NCBI GenBank assembly: GCA_036971475.1
Contig: JBAIZL010000002.1
Span: 22,338,567 to 22,402,566 of the forward strand
Length of the DNA: 64,000 bases
Direction: 5' to 3'
Origin: Prosapia bicincta
Taxonomy: Eukaryota > Arthropoda > Insecta > Hemiptera > Cercopidae
Shown: positions 50,701 to 64,000 of the stretch, in pieces
Layout of the letters: each line of letters opens with the position of its first letter
Numbering within the stretch: position 1 is the stretch's first letter
Program-made: the position numbers and the translations under genes
The notes under the pieces: generated by a model
Told to the model about the DNA's origin: nothing
The model's input: the letters and a program-made list of their open reading frames with translations, nothing else
The model's database searches: none

Positions 50701-53700
50701 GTAATCTACGCTGGAATGAGATAACGTTAAGGTAATGCACATTGGTATGAGACGACGTTAGGGATTACCCCTAACGAGGCATGTTGGTACGAGATGACGT
50801 TAAGGTAATGTACGCTGGTATGAGACGACGTTAAGGTAATGCACGCTGGTATGAGACGACGTTAAGGTAATGCACGTTGGTATGAAAAAACTTTAAGGTA
50901 ATGGACGTCGGTATGAGACGACGTTAAGGTAATGCATGCTGGTATGAGACGACGTTAAGTTAATGCACGTTAGTATGAAAAGACTTTAAGGTAATGGACG
51001 TTGGTATGAGACAACGTTAAGGTAATGCACGTTGGTATGAAAAGACTTTAAGGTAATGGACGTTGGTATGAGACGACTTTAAGGTAATGCACGCTGGTAT
51101 GAGACGACGTTAAGTTAATGCACGTTATTATGAAAAGACTTTAAGGAAATGGACGTTGGTATGAGACGACGTTAAGTTAATGCACGTTATTATTAAAAGA
51201 CTTTAAGGTAATGGACGTTGGTATGAGACGATGTTAAGGTAATGCACGTTGGTATGAAGAGACTTTAAGGTAATGCACTCTTGTATGAGACGACGTTAAG
51301 GTAATGTACGCTGGTATGAGACGACGTTAAGGTAATGCACGTTGGTATGAGACACCATTGAGGTAATGCACGCTGGTATGAGACGACGCTAAGTTAATGC
51401 ACGTTGGTATGAAAAGACTTTAAGGTAATGGACGTTGGTATGAGACGACGTTAAGGTAATGCACGTTGGTATGAAAAGACTTTAAGGTAATGCACTCTTG
51501 TATGAGACGACGTTAAGGTAATGTACGCTGGTATGAGACGACGTTAAGGTAATGTACGTTGGTATGAGACACCATTGAGGTAATGCACGCTGGTATGAGA
51601 CGACGCTAAGTTAATGCACGTTGGTATGAAAAGACTTTAAGGTAATGGACGTTGGTATGAGACGACGTTAAGGTAATGCACGCTGGTATGAGACGACGTT
51701 AAGTTAATGCACGTTATTATGAAAAGACTTTAAGGTAATGGACGTTGGTATGAGACGACGTTAAGGTAATGCACGTTGGTATGAAACGACGTTAAGGTAA
51801 TGTACGCTGGTATGAGATGCCGTTAAAGTAATGCACGTTGGTATGAGACGACGTTAAGATAATGCACGTTGGTATGAGATGACGTTAAGGTAATGTACGC
51901 TGGTATGAGACGACGTTTAGGTAATGCACGTTACTATGAGATGACGATAAGGTAACGCATTCTGGTATGAGAAGACGTTAAGGTAAAACACGTTGGTACG
52001 AGATGACGTTAAGGTAATGCACGTTGGTATGAGACGACGGTAAGGTAATGCATGTTGGTATGAGATGACGTTAAGGTAATGTACGCTGGTATAAGACGAC
52101 GTTAAGGTAATGCACGCTGGTATGAGACGACGTTATGGTAATGCACTCTTGTATGAGACGAACGTTAAGGTAATGCACGCTGGTATGAGACGACGTTATG
52201 GTAATGCACTCTTGTATGAGACGAACGTTAAGGTAATGCACGGATGTATGAGACAACGTTAAATTATTGCACATTAGTATGAAAAGACTTTAAGTTAAGG
52301 GACGTTGGTATGAGACGACGTTAAGATAATGCACGCTGGTATGAGACGACGTTAAGTTAATGCACGTTAGTATGAAAAGACTTTAAGGTAATGGACGTTG
52401 GTATGAGACGACGTTTAGATCATGCACGCTGGTATGAGACGACGTTAAGTTAATGCACGTTAGTATGAAAAGACTTTAAGGTAATGGACGTTGGTATGAG
52501 ACGACGTTAAGATAATGCACGTTGGTATGAGATGACGTTAAGGTAATGTACGCTGGTATGAGACCACGTTAAGGTAATGCACGTTAGTATGAGAAGACGA
52601 CAAGGTAATGTACGCTGGTATGAGATGACGTTAAGGTAAAACACGTTGGTACGAGATGACGTTAAGGTAATGCACGTTGGTATGAGAAGACGTTAAGGTA
52701 ATGCACGTTGGTATGAGATGACGTTAATTTAATGTACACTGGTATGAGACGACGTTAAGGTAATGCACGCTGGTATAAGACGACGTTAAGGTAATGCGCT
52801 CTTGTATGAGACGACGTTAAGGTAATGTACGCTGGTATGAGACGACGTTAAGGTAATGCACGTTGGTATGAGACACCATTAAGGTAATGCACGCTGGTAT
52901 GTGGCGACGTTAAATTATTGCACGTTAGTATGAAAAGACTTTAAGGTAATGGACGTTGGTATGAGAAAACGTTAAGGTAATGCACGTTGGTATGAAAAGA
53001 CTTTAAGGTAATGGACGTTGGTATGAGACGACGTTAAGGTAATGCACGTTAGTATGAGACAATGCTAACGTAATGCACGCTTTTATGAGACGACGATTAG
53101 GTGATGCACGCTGGTATGAGACGACGTTAATGTAATGCACGTTAGAATGAGATGACGTTAAGGTAATGCACGCTGGTATGAGACGACGTTAAGGTAATTC
53201 ACGCTGGTATGAGACGACGTTAAATTAATGCTCGTTGGTATGAGACGACGTTAATGTAATGCACGTTAGTATTAGATGACGATGAGGTAATGCACGCTGG
53301 TATTAGACGACGTTAAGGTAATCTACGCTGGAATGAGATAACGTTAAGGTAATGCACATTGGTATGAGACGACGTTAGGGATTACCCCTAACGAGGCATG
53401 TTGGTACGAGATGACGTTAAGGTAATGTACGCTGGTATGAGACGACGTTAAGGTAATGCACGCTGGTATGAGACGACGTTAAGGTAATGCACGTTGGTAT
53501 GAAAAAACTTTAAGGTAATGGACGTCGGTATGAGACGACGTTAAGGTAATGCATGCTGGTATGAGACGACGTTAAGTTAATGCACGTTAGTATGAAAAGA
53601 CTTTAAGGTAATGGACGTTGGTATGAGACAACGTTAAGGTAATGCACGTTGGTATGAAAAGACTTTAAGGTAATGGACGTTGGTATGAGACGACGTAAAG

Positions 53701-56700
53701 GTAATGCACGCTGGTATGAGACGAAGTTAAGTTAATGCACGTAAGTATGAAAAGACTTTAAGGTAATGGACGTTGGTATGAGACGACGTTAATATAATGC
53801 ACGTTGGTATGAGATGACGTGAAGGTAATGTACGCTGGTATGAGACGACTTTAAGGTAATGGACGTTGGTATGAGACGACTTTAAGGTAATGCACGCTGG
53901 TATGAGACGACGTTAAGTTAATGCACGTTATTATGAAAAGACTTTAAGGAAATGGATGTTGGTATGAGACGACGTTAAGTTAATGCACGTTATTATTAAA
54001 AGACTTTAAGGTAATGGACGTTGGTATGAGACGATGTTAAGGTAATGCACGTTGGTATGAAAAGACTTTAAGGTAATGCACTCTTGTATGAGACGACGTT
54101 AAGGTAATGTACGCTGGTATGAGACGACGTTAAGGTAATGCACGTTGGTATGAGACACCATTGAGGTAATGCACGCTGGTATGAGACGACGCTAAGTTAA
54201 TGCACGTTGGTATGAAAAGACTTTAAGGTAATGGACGTTAGTATGAGACGACGTTAAGGTAATGCACGTTGGTATGAAAAGACTTTAAGGTAATGCACTC
54301 TTGTATGAGACGACGTTAAGGTAATGTACGCTGGTATGAGACGACGTTAAGGTAATGTACGTTGGTATGAGACACCATTGAGGTAATGCACGCTGGTATG
54401 AGACGACGCTAAGTTAATGCACGTTGGTATGAAAAGACTTTAAGGTAATTGACGTTGGTATGATACGACGTTAACGTAATGCACTCTGGTATGAGACGAC
54501 GTTAAGGTAATGCAAGCTGGTATGAGACGCCGTTAAGGTAATGCACGTTGGTATGAAAAGACTTTAAGGTAATGGACGTTGGTATGAGACGACGTTAAGG
54601 TAATGCATGCTGGTATGAGACGACGTTAAGTTAATGCACGTTAGTATGAAAAGACTTTGAGGTAATGGACGTTGGTATGAGACAACGTTAAGGTAATGCA
54701 CGTTGGTATGAAAAGACTTTAAGGTAATGGACGTTGGTATGAGACGACGTAAAGGTAATGCACGCTGGTATGAGACGAAGTTAAGTTAATGCACGTAAGT
54801 ATGAAAAGACTTTAAGGTAATGGACGTTGGTATGAGACGACGTTAAGATAATGCACGTTGGTATGAGATGACGTGAAGGTAATGTACGCTGGTATGAGAC
54901 GACGTTAAGGTAATGCACGTTAGTATGAGAAGACGATAAGGTAATGTACGCTGGTATGAGATGACGTTAAGGTAAAACACGTTGGTACAAGATGACGTTA
55001 AGTTAATGCACGCTGGTATGAGACGACGCTAACTTAATGCACGTTGGTATGAAATGACTTTAAGGTAAATGACGTTGGTATGAGACGACGTTAAGGTAAT
55101 GCACGTTAGTATGAGACAATGCTAACGTAATGCACGCTTTTATGAGACGACGATAAGGTGATGCACGCTGGTATGAGACGACGGTAATGTAATGCACGTT
55201 AGTATGAGATGACGTTAAGGTAATGTTCGCTGGTATGAGACGACGTTAAGGTAATGCACGTTTTTATGAGACGACTTTAACTTAATGCACGCTGGTATGA
55301 GACGACGTTAAGGTAATGCACGCTGGTATGAGACGACGTTAAGGTAATGCACGCTGGTATGAGACGACGTTAAGGTAATGCTCGTTGGTATGAGACGACG
55401 TAATGTAATGCACGTTGGTATAGATGACGATATGGTAATGCACGCTGGTATTAGATGATGTTAAGGTAATCTACGCTGGAATGAGATGACGTTAAGGTAA
55501 TGTACGTTGGTATGAGACGACGTTAATGTAATGCACGTTAATATGAGATGGCAATAAGGTAATGCACGCTGGTATGAGACGACGTTATAGTAATGCACGA
55601 TGGTATGAGACGACGTTAATGTAATGCATGTTAGTATGGGATGGCGATAAGGTAATGCACGCTGGTATGAAACGACGTTAAGATAATGCCCGTTGGGATG
55701 AGATGACGTTAAGGTAATGCACGTTAGTATGAGATGACGATAAGGTAATGTACGCTGGTATGAGATGACGTTAAGGTAAAACACGTTGGTACGAGATGAG
55801 TTTAAGGTAATGCACGTTGGTATGAGACGACGTTAAGGTAATGCACGTTGGTATGAGATGATGTTAAGGTAATGTACGCTGGTATGAGATGACGTTAAGG
55901 TAATGCACGTTGGTGTGAGATGACGTTAAGGTAATGTACGCTGGTATGAGGCGTCGATAAGCTAATGCACGTTGGTATGAGACGATGTTAATGTAATGCA
56001 CGTTAGTATGAGATGACGTTGAGGTAATGCACGCTGGTATGAGACGACGTTAAGGTAATGCACGCTGGTATGAGACGACGTTAAGGTAATGAACGCTGGT
56101 GTGAGACGACGTTAAGGTAATGAACGCTGGTATGAGACGACGTTAAGTTAATGCACGCTGGTATGAGACGACGTTTAGGTAATGCACGCTGGTATCAGAC
56201 GACGTTAAGGTAAAACACGTTGGTACGAGATGAGTTTAAGGTAATGCACGTTGGTATGAGACGACGTTAAGGTAATTCACGTTGGTATGAGACGACGTTA
56301 ATGTAATGCACGTTAGTATGAGATGACATTAAGGTAATGGACGTTGGTATGATACGACGTTAACGTAATGCACTCTGGTATGAGACGACGTTAAGGTAAT
56401 GCAAGCTGGTATGAGACGCCGTTAAGGTAATGCATGCTGGTATGAGACGACGTTAAGTTAATGCACGTTAGTATGAAAAGACTTTAAGGTAATGGACGTT
56501 GGTATGAGACAACGTTAAGGTAATGCACGTTGGTATGAAAAGACTTTAAGGTAATGGACGTTGGTATGAGACGACGTTAAGGTAATGCATGCTGGTATGA
56601 GACGACGTTAAGTTAATGCACGTTAGTATGAAAAGACTTTAAGGTAATGGACGTTGGTATGAGACAACGTTAAGGTAATGCACGTTGGTATGAAAAGACT

Positions 56701-59700
56701 TTAAGGTAATGGACGTTGGTATGAGACGACGTAAAGGTAATGCACGCTGGTATGAGACGAAGTTAAGTTAATGCACGTAAGTATGAAAAGACTTTAAGGT
56801 AATGGACGTTGGTATGAGACGACGTTAAGATAATGCACGTTGGTATGAGATGACGTGAAGGTAATGTACGCTGGTATGAGACGACGTTAAGGTAATGCAC
56901 GTTAGTATGAGAAGACGATAAGGTAATGTACGCTGGTATGAGATGACGTTAAGGTAAAACACGTTGGTACAAGATGACGTTAAGGTAATGCACGTTGGTA
57001 TGACACGACGTTAAGGTAATGCACGTTGGTAAGAGATGACGTTAAGGTAATGTACACTGGTATGAGACGACGTTAAGGTAATGCACGCTGGTATGAGACG
57101 ACGTTAAGGTAATGCACTCTTGTATGAGACGACGTTAAAGTAATGTACGCTTGTATGAGACGACGTTAAGGTAATGCACGTTGGTATGAAAAGACTTTAA
57201 GATAATGGACGTTGGTATGAGACGACATTAAGGTAATGGACGTTGGTATGAGACGACGTTAAGTTAATGCACGCTGGTATGAGACGACGCTAACTTAATG
57301 CACGTTGGTATGAAATGACTTTAAGGTAAATGACGTTGGTATGAGACGACGTTAAGGTAATGCACGTTAGTATGAGACAATGCTAACGTAATGCACGCTT
57401 TTATGAGACGACGATAAGGTGATGCACGCTGGTATGAGACGACGGTAATGTAATGCACGTTAGTATGAGATGACGTTAAGGTAATGTTCGCTGGTATGAG
57501 ACGACGTTAAGGTAATGCACGTTTTTATGAGACGACTTTAACTTAATGCACGCTGGTATGAGACGACGTTAAGGTAATGCACGCTGGTATGAGACGACGT
57601 TAAGGTAATGCACGCTGGTATGAGACGACGTTAAGGTAATGCTCGTTGGTATGAGACGACGTAATGTAATGCACGTTGGTATAGATGACGATATGGTAAT
57701 GCACGCTGGTATTAGATGATGTTAAGGTAATCTACGCTGGAATGAGATGACGTTAAGGTAATGTACGTTGGTATGAGACGACGTTAATGTAATGCACGTT
57801 AATATGAGATGGCAATAAGGTAATGCCCGCTGGTATGAGACGACGTTATAGTAATGCACGTTGGTATGAGACGACGTTAATGTAATGCATGTTAGTATGG
57901 GATGGCGATAAGGTAATGCACGCTGGTATGAAACGACGTTAAGATAATGCCCGTTGGGATGAGATGACGTTAAGGTAATGCACGTTAGTATGAGATGACG
58001 ATAAGGTAATGTACGCTGGTATGAGATGACGTTAAGGTAAAACACGTTGGTACGAGATGAGTTTAAGGTAATGCACGTTGGTATGAGACGACGTTAAGGT
58101 AATGCACGTTGGTATGAGATGATGTTAAGGTAATGTACGCTGGTATGAGATGACGTTAAGGTAATGCACGTTGGTGTGAGATGACGTTAAGGTAATGTAC
58201 GCTGGTATGAGGCGTCGATAAGCTAATGCACGTTGGTATGAGACGATGTTAATGTAATGCACGTTAGTATGAGATGACGTTGAGGTAATGCACGCTGGTA
58301 TGAGACGACGTTAAGGTAATGCACGCTGGTATGAGACGACGTTAAGGTAATGAACGCTGGTATGAGACGACGTTAAGGTAATGAACGCTGGTATGAGACG
58401 ACGTTAAGTTAATGCACGCTGGTATGAGACGACGTTTAGGTAATGCACGCTGGTATCAGACGACGTTAAGGTAAAACACGTTGGTACGAGATGAGTTTAA
58501 GGTAATGCACGTTGGTATGAGACGACGTTAAGGTAATTCACGTTGGTATGAGACGACGTTAATGTAATGCACGTTAGTATGAGATGACATTAAGGTAATA
58601 TACGCTGGTATGAGACGACGTTAAGGTAATGCACGTTTCATGAGACGACGTTAATGTAATGCACGTTAGTATGAGATGACGTTAAGGTAATGCACGCGGG
58701 TATGAGATGACGTTAAGGTAATGCACGTTGGTATGAGACGACGTTAACGTAATGCTCGCTGGTATGATACGACGTTAAGGTAATGCACGTTGGTATGAAA
58801 AGACTTTAAGGTAATGGACGTTGGTATGATACGACGTTAACGTAATGCACTCTGGTATGAGACGACGTTAAGGTAATGCAAGCTGGTATGATACGACGTT
58901 AAGGTAATGTACCCTGGTATGAAACGACGTTAAGGTAATGCACGTTGGTATGAAAAGACTTTAAGGTAATGCACTCTTGTATGAGACGACGTTAAGGTAA
59001 TGTACGCTGGTATGAGACGACGTTAAGGTAATGCACGTTGGTATGAGACACCATTGAGGTAATGCACGCTGGTATGAGACGACGCTAAGTTAATGCACGT
59101 TGGTATGAAAAGACTTTAAGGTAATGGACGTTGGTATGAGACGACGTTAAGGTAATGCACGCTGGTATGAGACGACGTTAAGTTAATGCACGTTATTATG
59201 AAAAGACTTTAAGGTAATGGACGTTGGTATGAGACGACGTTAAGGTAATGCACGTTGGTATGAAAAGACTTTAAGGTAATGGACGTTGGTATGATACGAC
59301 GTTAACGTAATGCACTCTGGTATGAGACGACGTTAAGGTAATGCAAGCTGGTATGAGACGCCGTTAAGGTAATGCACGTTGGTATGAAAAGACTTTAAGG
59401 TAATGGACGTTGGTATGAGACGACGTTAAGGTAATGCATGCTGGTATGAGACGACGTTAAGTTAATGCACGTTAGTATGAAAAGACTTTAAGGTAATGGA
59501 CGTTGGTATGAGACAACGTTAAGGTAATGCACGTTGGTATGAAAAGACTTTAAGGTAATGGACGTTGGTATGAGACGACGTTAAGGTAATGCATGCTGGT
59601 ATGAGACGACGTTAAGTTAATGCACGTTAGTATGAAAAGACTTTAAGGTAATGGACGTTGGTATGAGACAACGTTAAGGTAATGCACGTTGGTATGAAAA

Positions 59701-62700
59701 GACTTTAAGGTAATGGACGTTGGTATGAGACGACGTAAAGGTAATGCACGCTGGTATGAGACGAAGTTAAGTTAATGCACGTAAGTATGAAAAGACTTTA
59801 AGGTAATGGACGTTGGTATGAGACGACGTTAAGATAATGCACGTTGGTATGAGATGATGTTAAGGTAATGTACGCTGGTATGAGATGACGTTAAGGTAAT
59901 GCACGTTGGTGTGAGATGACGTTAAGTTAATGTACGCTGGTATGAGGCGTCGATAAGCTAATGCACGTTGGTATGAGACGATGTTAATGTAATGCACGTT
60001 AGTATGAGATGACGTTGAGGTAATGCACGCTGGTATGAGACGACGTTAAGGTAATGCACGCTGGTATGAGACGACGTTAAGGTAATGAACGCTGGTATGA
60101 GACGACGTTAAGGTAATGCACGCTGGTATGAGACGACGTTAAGTTAATGCACGCTGGTATGAGACGACGTTTAGGTAATGCACGCTGGTATCAGACGACG
60201 TTAAGGTAAAACACGTTGGTACGAGATGAGTTTAAGGTAATGCACGTTGGTATGAGACGACGTTAAGGTAATTCACGTTGGTATGAGACGACGTTAATGT
60301 AATGCACGTTAGTATGAGATGACATTAAGGTAATATACGCTGGTATGAGACGACGTTAAGGTAATGCACGTTTCATGAGACGACGTTAATGTAATGCACG
60401 TTAGTATGAGATGACGTTAAGGTAATGCACGCGGGTATGAGATGACGTTAAGGTAATGCACGTTGGTATGAGACGACGTTAACGTAATGCTCGCTGGTAT
60501 GAGACGACGTTAAGGTAAAGTACCCTGGTATGAAACGACGTTAAGGTAATGCACGTTGGTATGAAAAGACCTTAAGGTAATGCACTCATGTATGAGACGA
60601 CGTTAAGGTAATGTACGCTGGTATGAGACGACGTTAAGGTAATGCACGTTGGTATGAGACACCATTGAGGTAATGCACGCTGGTATGAGACGACGCTAAG
60701 TTAATGCACGTTGGTATGAAAAGACTTTAAGGTAATGGACGTTGGTATGAGACGACGTTAAGGTAATGCACGCTGGTATGAGACGACGTTAAGTTAATGC
60801 ACGTTATTATGAAAAGACTTTAAGGTAATGGACGTTGGTATGAGACGACGTTAAGGTAATGCACGTTGGTATGAAAAGACTTTAAGGTAATGGACGTTGG
60901 TATGATACGACGTTAACGTAATGCACTCTGGTATGAGACGACGTTAAGGTAATGCAAGCTGGTATGAGACGCCGTTAAGGTAATGCACGTTGGTATGAAA
61001 AGACTTTAAGGTAATGGACGTTGGTATGAGACAACGTTAAGGTAATGCACGTTGGTATGAAAAGACTTTAAGGTAATGGACGTTGGTATGATACGACGTT
61101 AACGTAATGCACTCTGGTATGAGACGACGTTAAGGTAATGCAAGCTGGTATGATACGACGTTAAGGTAATGTACCCTGGTATGAAACGACGTTAAGGTAA
61201 TGCACGTTGGTATGAAAAGACTTTAAGGTAATGCACTCTTGTATGAGACGACGTTAAGGTAATGTACGCTGGTATGAGACGACGTTAAGGTAATGCACGT
61301 TGGTATGAGACACCATTGAGGTAATGCACGCTGGTATGAGACGACGCTAAGTTAATGCACGTTGGTATGAAAAGACTTTAAGGTAATGGACGTTGGTATG
61401 AGACGACGTTAAGGTAATGCACGCTGGTATGAGACGACGTTAAGTTAATGCACGTTATTATGAAAAGACTTTAAGGTAATGGACGTTGGTATGAGACGAC
61501 GTTAAGGTAATGCACGTTGGTATGAAAAGACTTTAAGGTAATGGACGTTGGTATGATACGACGTTAACGTAATGCACTCTGGTATGAGACGACGTTAAGG
61601 TAATGCAAGCTGGTATGAGACGCCGTTAAGGTAATGCACGTTGGTATGAAAAGACTTTAAGGTAATGGACGTTGGTATGAGACGACGTTAAGGTAATGCA
61701 TGCTGGTATGAGACGACGTTAAGTTAATGCACGTTAGTATGAAAAGACTTTAAGGTAATGGACGTTGGTATGAGACAACGTTAAGGTAATGCACGTTGGT
61801 ATGAAAAGACTTTAAGGTAATGGACGTTGGTATGAGACGACGTTAAGGTAATGCATGCTGGTATGAGACGACGTTAAGTTAATGCACGTTAGTATGAAAA
61901 GACTTTAAGGTAATGGACGTTGGTATGAGACAACGTTAAGGTAATGCACGTTGGTATGAAAAGACTTTAAGGTAATGGACGTTGGTATGAGACGACGTAA
62001 AGGTAATGCACGCTGGTATGAGACGAAGTTAAGTTAATGCACGTAAGTATGAAAAGACTTTAAGGTAATGGACGTTGGTATGAGACGACGTTAAGATAAT
62101 GCACGTTGGTATGAGATGATGTTAAGGTAATGTACGCTGGTATGAGATGACGTTAAGGTAATGCACGTTGGTGTGAGATGACGTTAAGTTAATGTACGCT
62201 GGTATGAGGCGTCGATAAGCTAATGCACGTTGGTATGAGACGATGTTAATGTAATGCACGTTAGTATGAGATGACGTTGAGGTAATGCACGCTGGTATGA
62301 GACGACGTTAAGGTAATGCACGCTGGTATGAGACGACGTTAAGGTAATGAACGCTGGTATGAGACGACGTTAAGGTAATGCACGCTGGTATGAGACGACG
62401 TTAAGTTAATGCACGCTGGTATGAGACGACGTTTAGGTAATGCACGCTGGTATCAGACGACGTTAAGGTAAAACACGTTGGTACGAGATGAGTTTAAGGT
62501 AATGCACGTTGGTATGAGACGACGTTAAGGTAATTCACGTTGGTATGAGACGACGTTAATGTAATGCACGTTAGTATGAGATGACATTAAGGTAATATAC
62601 GCTGGTATGAGACGACGTTAAGGTAATGCACGTTTCATGAGACGACGTTAATGTAATGCACGTTAGTATGAGATGACGTTAAGGTAATGCACGCGGGTAT

Positions 62701-62855
62701 GAGATGACGTTAAGGTAATGCACGTTGGTATGAGACGACGTTAACGTAATGCTCGCTGGTATGAGACGACGTTAAGGTAATGTACCCTGGTATGAAACGA
62801 CGTTAAGGTAGTGCACGTTGGTATGAGACGACGTTAACGTAATGCACGCTGGTAT
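47793..62855. repeat. 31-bp satellite, array 2 (about 485 copies)
   Basis: The unit is the same as array 1 but the array is twice as long. Large higher-order duplications are visible. The unique interruption GGGATTACCCCTAACGAGGC occurs at 50761 and 53378 (2617 bp apart). A 107-codon frame recurs at 55461 and 57722 (2261 bp). The variant CACGCGGGTATGAGATG recurs at 58693, 60428 and 62690 (1735 and 2262 bp). Open frames inside are repeat artefacts. Confidence 0.97.
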
Positions 62856-63328
62856 CTTAAATCTCTGCTAATCATATTGTGACAGCAAGTTAGTTCTTCC
62901 TACCATAAAACAAAACAACTCTCCTAAATCCCTAAATAACTGACAAGGACAACACGCTAGAAATACCAGCTATAAGTAAAAGATAATTAATCTATTCTAG
63001 GACACAGTAAACAGGTGACGAATCGCGTAGTGAAATTTAAAATTACAAAACGCTAAATAATTACGTCATTATAAACAATTGATAAATTGTTTCAGTGATA
63101 TGATTTAAAAACCATGGTCAAATGTATGAAGATGCACCGCCAATTTCTGCAAAACAAACAAAACACAAGGCGTTTCGTAACAAAAACCCATAAAATATTG
63201 CTTTGTTGTTGAAAATATATTTCAATGTACAGTATTTACGATTTGCAAATGTTAGACATTGAATCAAACATTACCGATTTAGGTGAAATTTCTCTTAGTG
63301 CCGACATAGTTACCAACTTAATACTGTA
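62856..63328. other. Upstream flank of relic gene 63k
   Basis: It is nearly identical to 16592-17064, with the minisatellite unit, the promoter flank and the mutated GATTTA box. Confidence 0.8.
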
Positions 63329-63520
63329 ATTTCAGCCAAGTATTCCTTCGTGGTTATGTTGGCGATCCTGGCAACGTCGTGTACAACGTCGGTGCTGCCG
63401 CCGTATTTTGGGATCTGTTACCCACTGGGATCAGTAATTCTAAGCATTACTTTCTCATATAAATGTTATTTAGAATTGTCTAAGGCCGACAGAAGACAAT
63501 GCTTTTTCACAAGAAAATGA
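63329..63520 (+). pseudogene. ICK first-exon relic with lost start codon (63k)
   Basis: It duplicates the relic at 17065. The start position reads ATT (63329-63331), as in the other copy, so the loss predates the duplication. From the in-frame ATG at 63356 a 54-codon frame runs to TGA at 63518-63520. The CC pair has become CY in this copy, a sign of lost constraint. No phase-0 donor at the family position is present. Confidence 0.65.
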
Positions 63521-63691
63521 ATATGTGTTTATCCACGTTGCAGGAACCGTATGTTGCACTATTGAAAATTGTGAAACTCTGGTTTGATATAAGAAATCAC
63601 TAAAAAGAGAAAAAAGATTAACGAACGCCGTGCTAAGAGAAGATCCACTTCAAAAAGATGATGCCGTCCAACGACTGTGTCATATGCCCCC

Positions 63692-63905
<214 letters not shown>

Positions 63906-63976
63906 AATACGCGCTCGCAGGCGTTTTTTCACAATTAATATCAGAAATTGTATATGAATAATTAATTAATACTTAC

Positions 63977-64000
63977 TGCGTTTTCAAATTCTTCCAAACA
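63977..64000 (-). pseudogene. Partial ICK first exon at the window end
   Basis: The minus strand shows the last eight codons of a first exon (C-x7) before the GTAAGT donor, matching 17790-17813. The rest lies beyond the window. Confidence 0.5.

Overview
This window is eukaryotic, AT-rich and intron-containing. It has no bacterial-type operons and no RNA genes beyond one tRNA-like relic. The organism is probably an arthropod and perhaps a chelicerate, but this is inferred only from the small inhibitor-cystine-knot (ICK) secretory peptide genes and the transposon mix (Ty3/gypsy, Penelope, Mutator-like, non-LTR); nothing pins down the species.

The main content is a cluster of tiny two-exon secreted cysteine-rich peptide genes in several states of decay. 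Exon 1 (about 31 codons) encodes a signal peptide with the core FFVVMLAILAT plus the first cysteine. A phase-0 intron follows. Exon 2 starts directly on the second cysteine and carries a CC-x4-C-x4-C core after exactly 15 residues. Complete-looking genes are on + at 108-1922 and 30041-31782 (8-Cys type) and on - at 38999-33984 (6-Cys type). Another - gene (exon 1 27186-27094, exon 2 21335-21234) has a Ty3/gypsy element in its intron and a G-to-A change at the splice donor. Orphan or relic first exons lie at 17065 (+), 17858 (-), 20550 (-), 44085 (-), 63329 (+) and 63977 (-, cut by the window end).

Layout: 1-1.94 kb gene 1; 1.99-5.67 kb four different minisatellites; 6.9-9.06 kb gene-flank copy A without exon 1; 9.07-16.59 kb array 1 of a 31-bp satellite; 16.6-17.9 kb flank and relic exons; 18.2-18.6 kb Penelope remnant; 20.4-21.3 kb - strand exons; 22.3-26.9 kb Ty3/gypsy remnant; 27-30 kb divergent promoter region B; 30.0-31.8 kb gene 30k; 31.9-32.5 kb minisatellites; 32.8-33.6 kb Mutator-like remnant; 34-39 kb gene 39k with CA/TA arrays in its intron; 39.4-40.85 kb 69-bp minisatellite; 40.9-42.74 kb GC-richer TE mosaic; 42.75-46.8 kb a near-identical duplicate of 25.84-29.88 kb; 46.8-64 kb a duplicate of 8.07-17.9 kb in which the 31-bp array has grown to about 15 kb.

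The recurring module is a head-to-head gene pair: a - gene and a + gene with a shared divergent intergenic region. Each promoter has a TATTTA-like box 27-30 bp upstream of a TCA-type start and about 55 bp upstream of the ATG, and most have a 68-70-bp minisatellite unit further upstream. The 31-bp satellite lies in the intergenic part of two of the three pairs. The locus looks like a birth-and-death peptide family evolving by segmental duplication in a repeat-saturated region.
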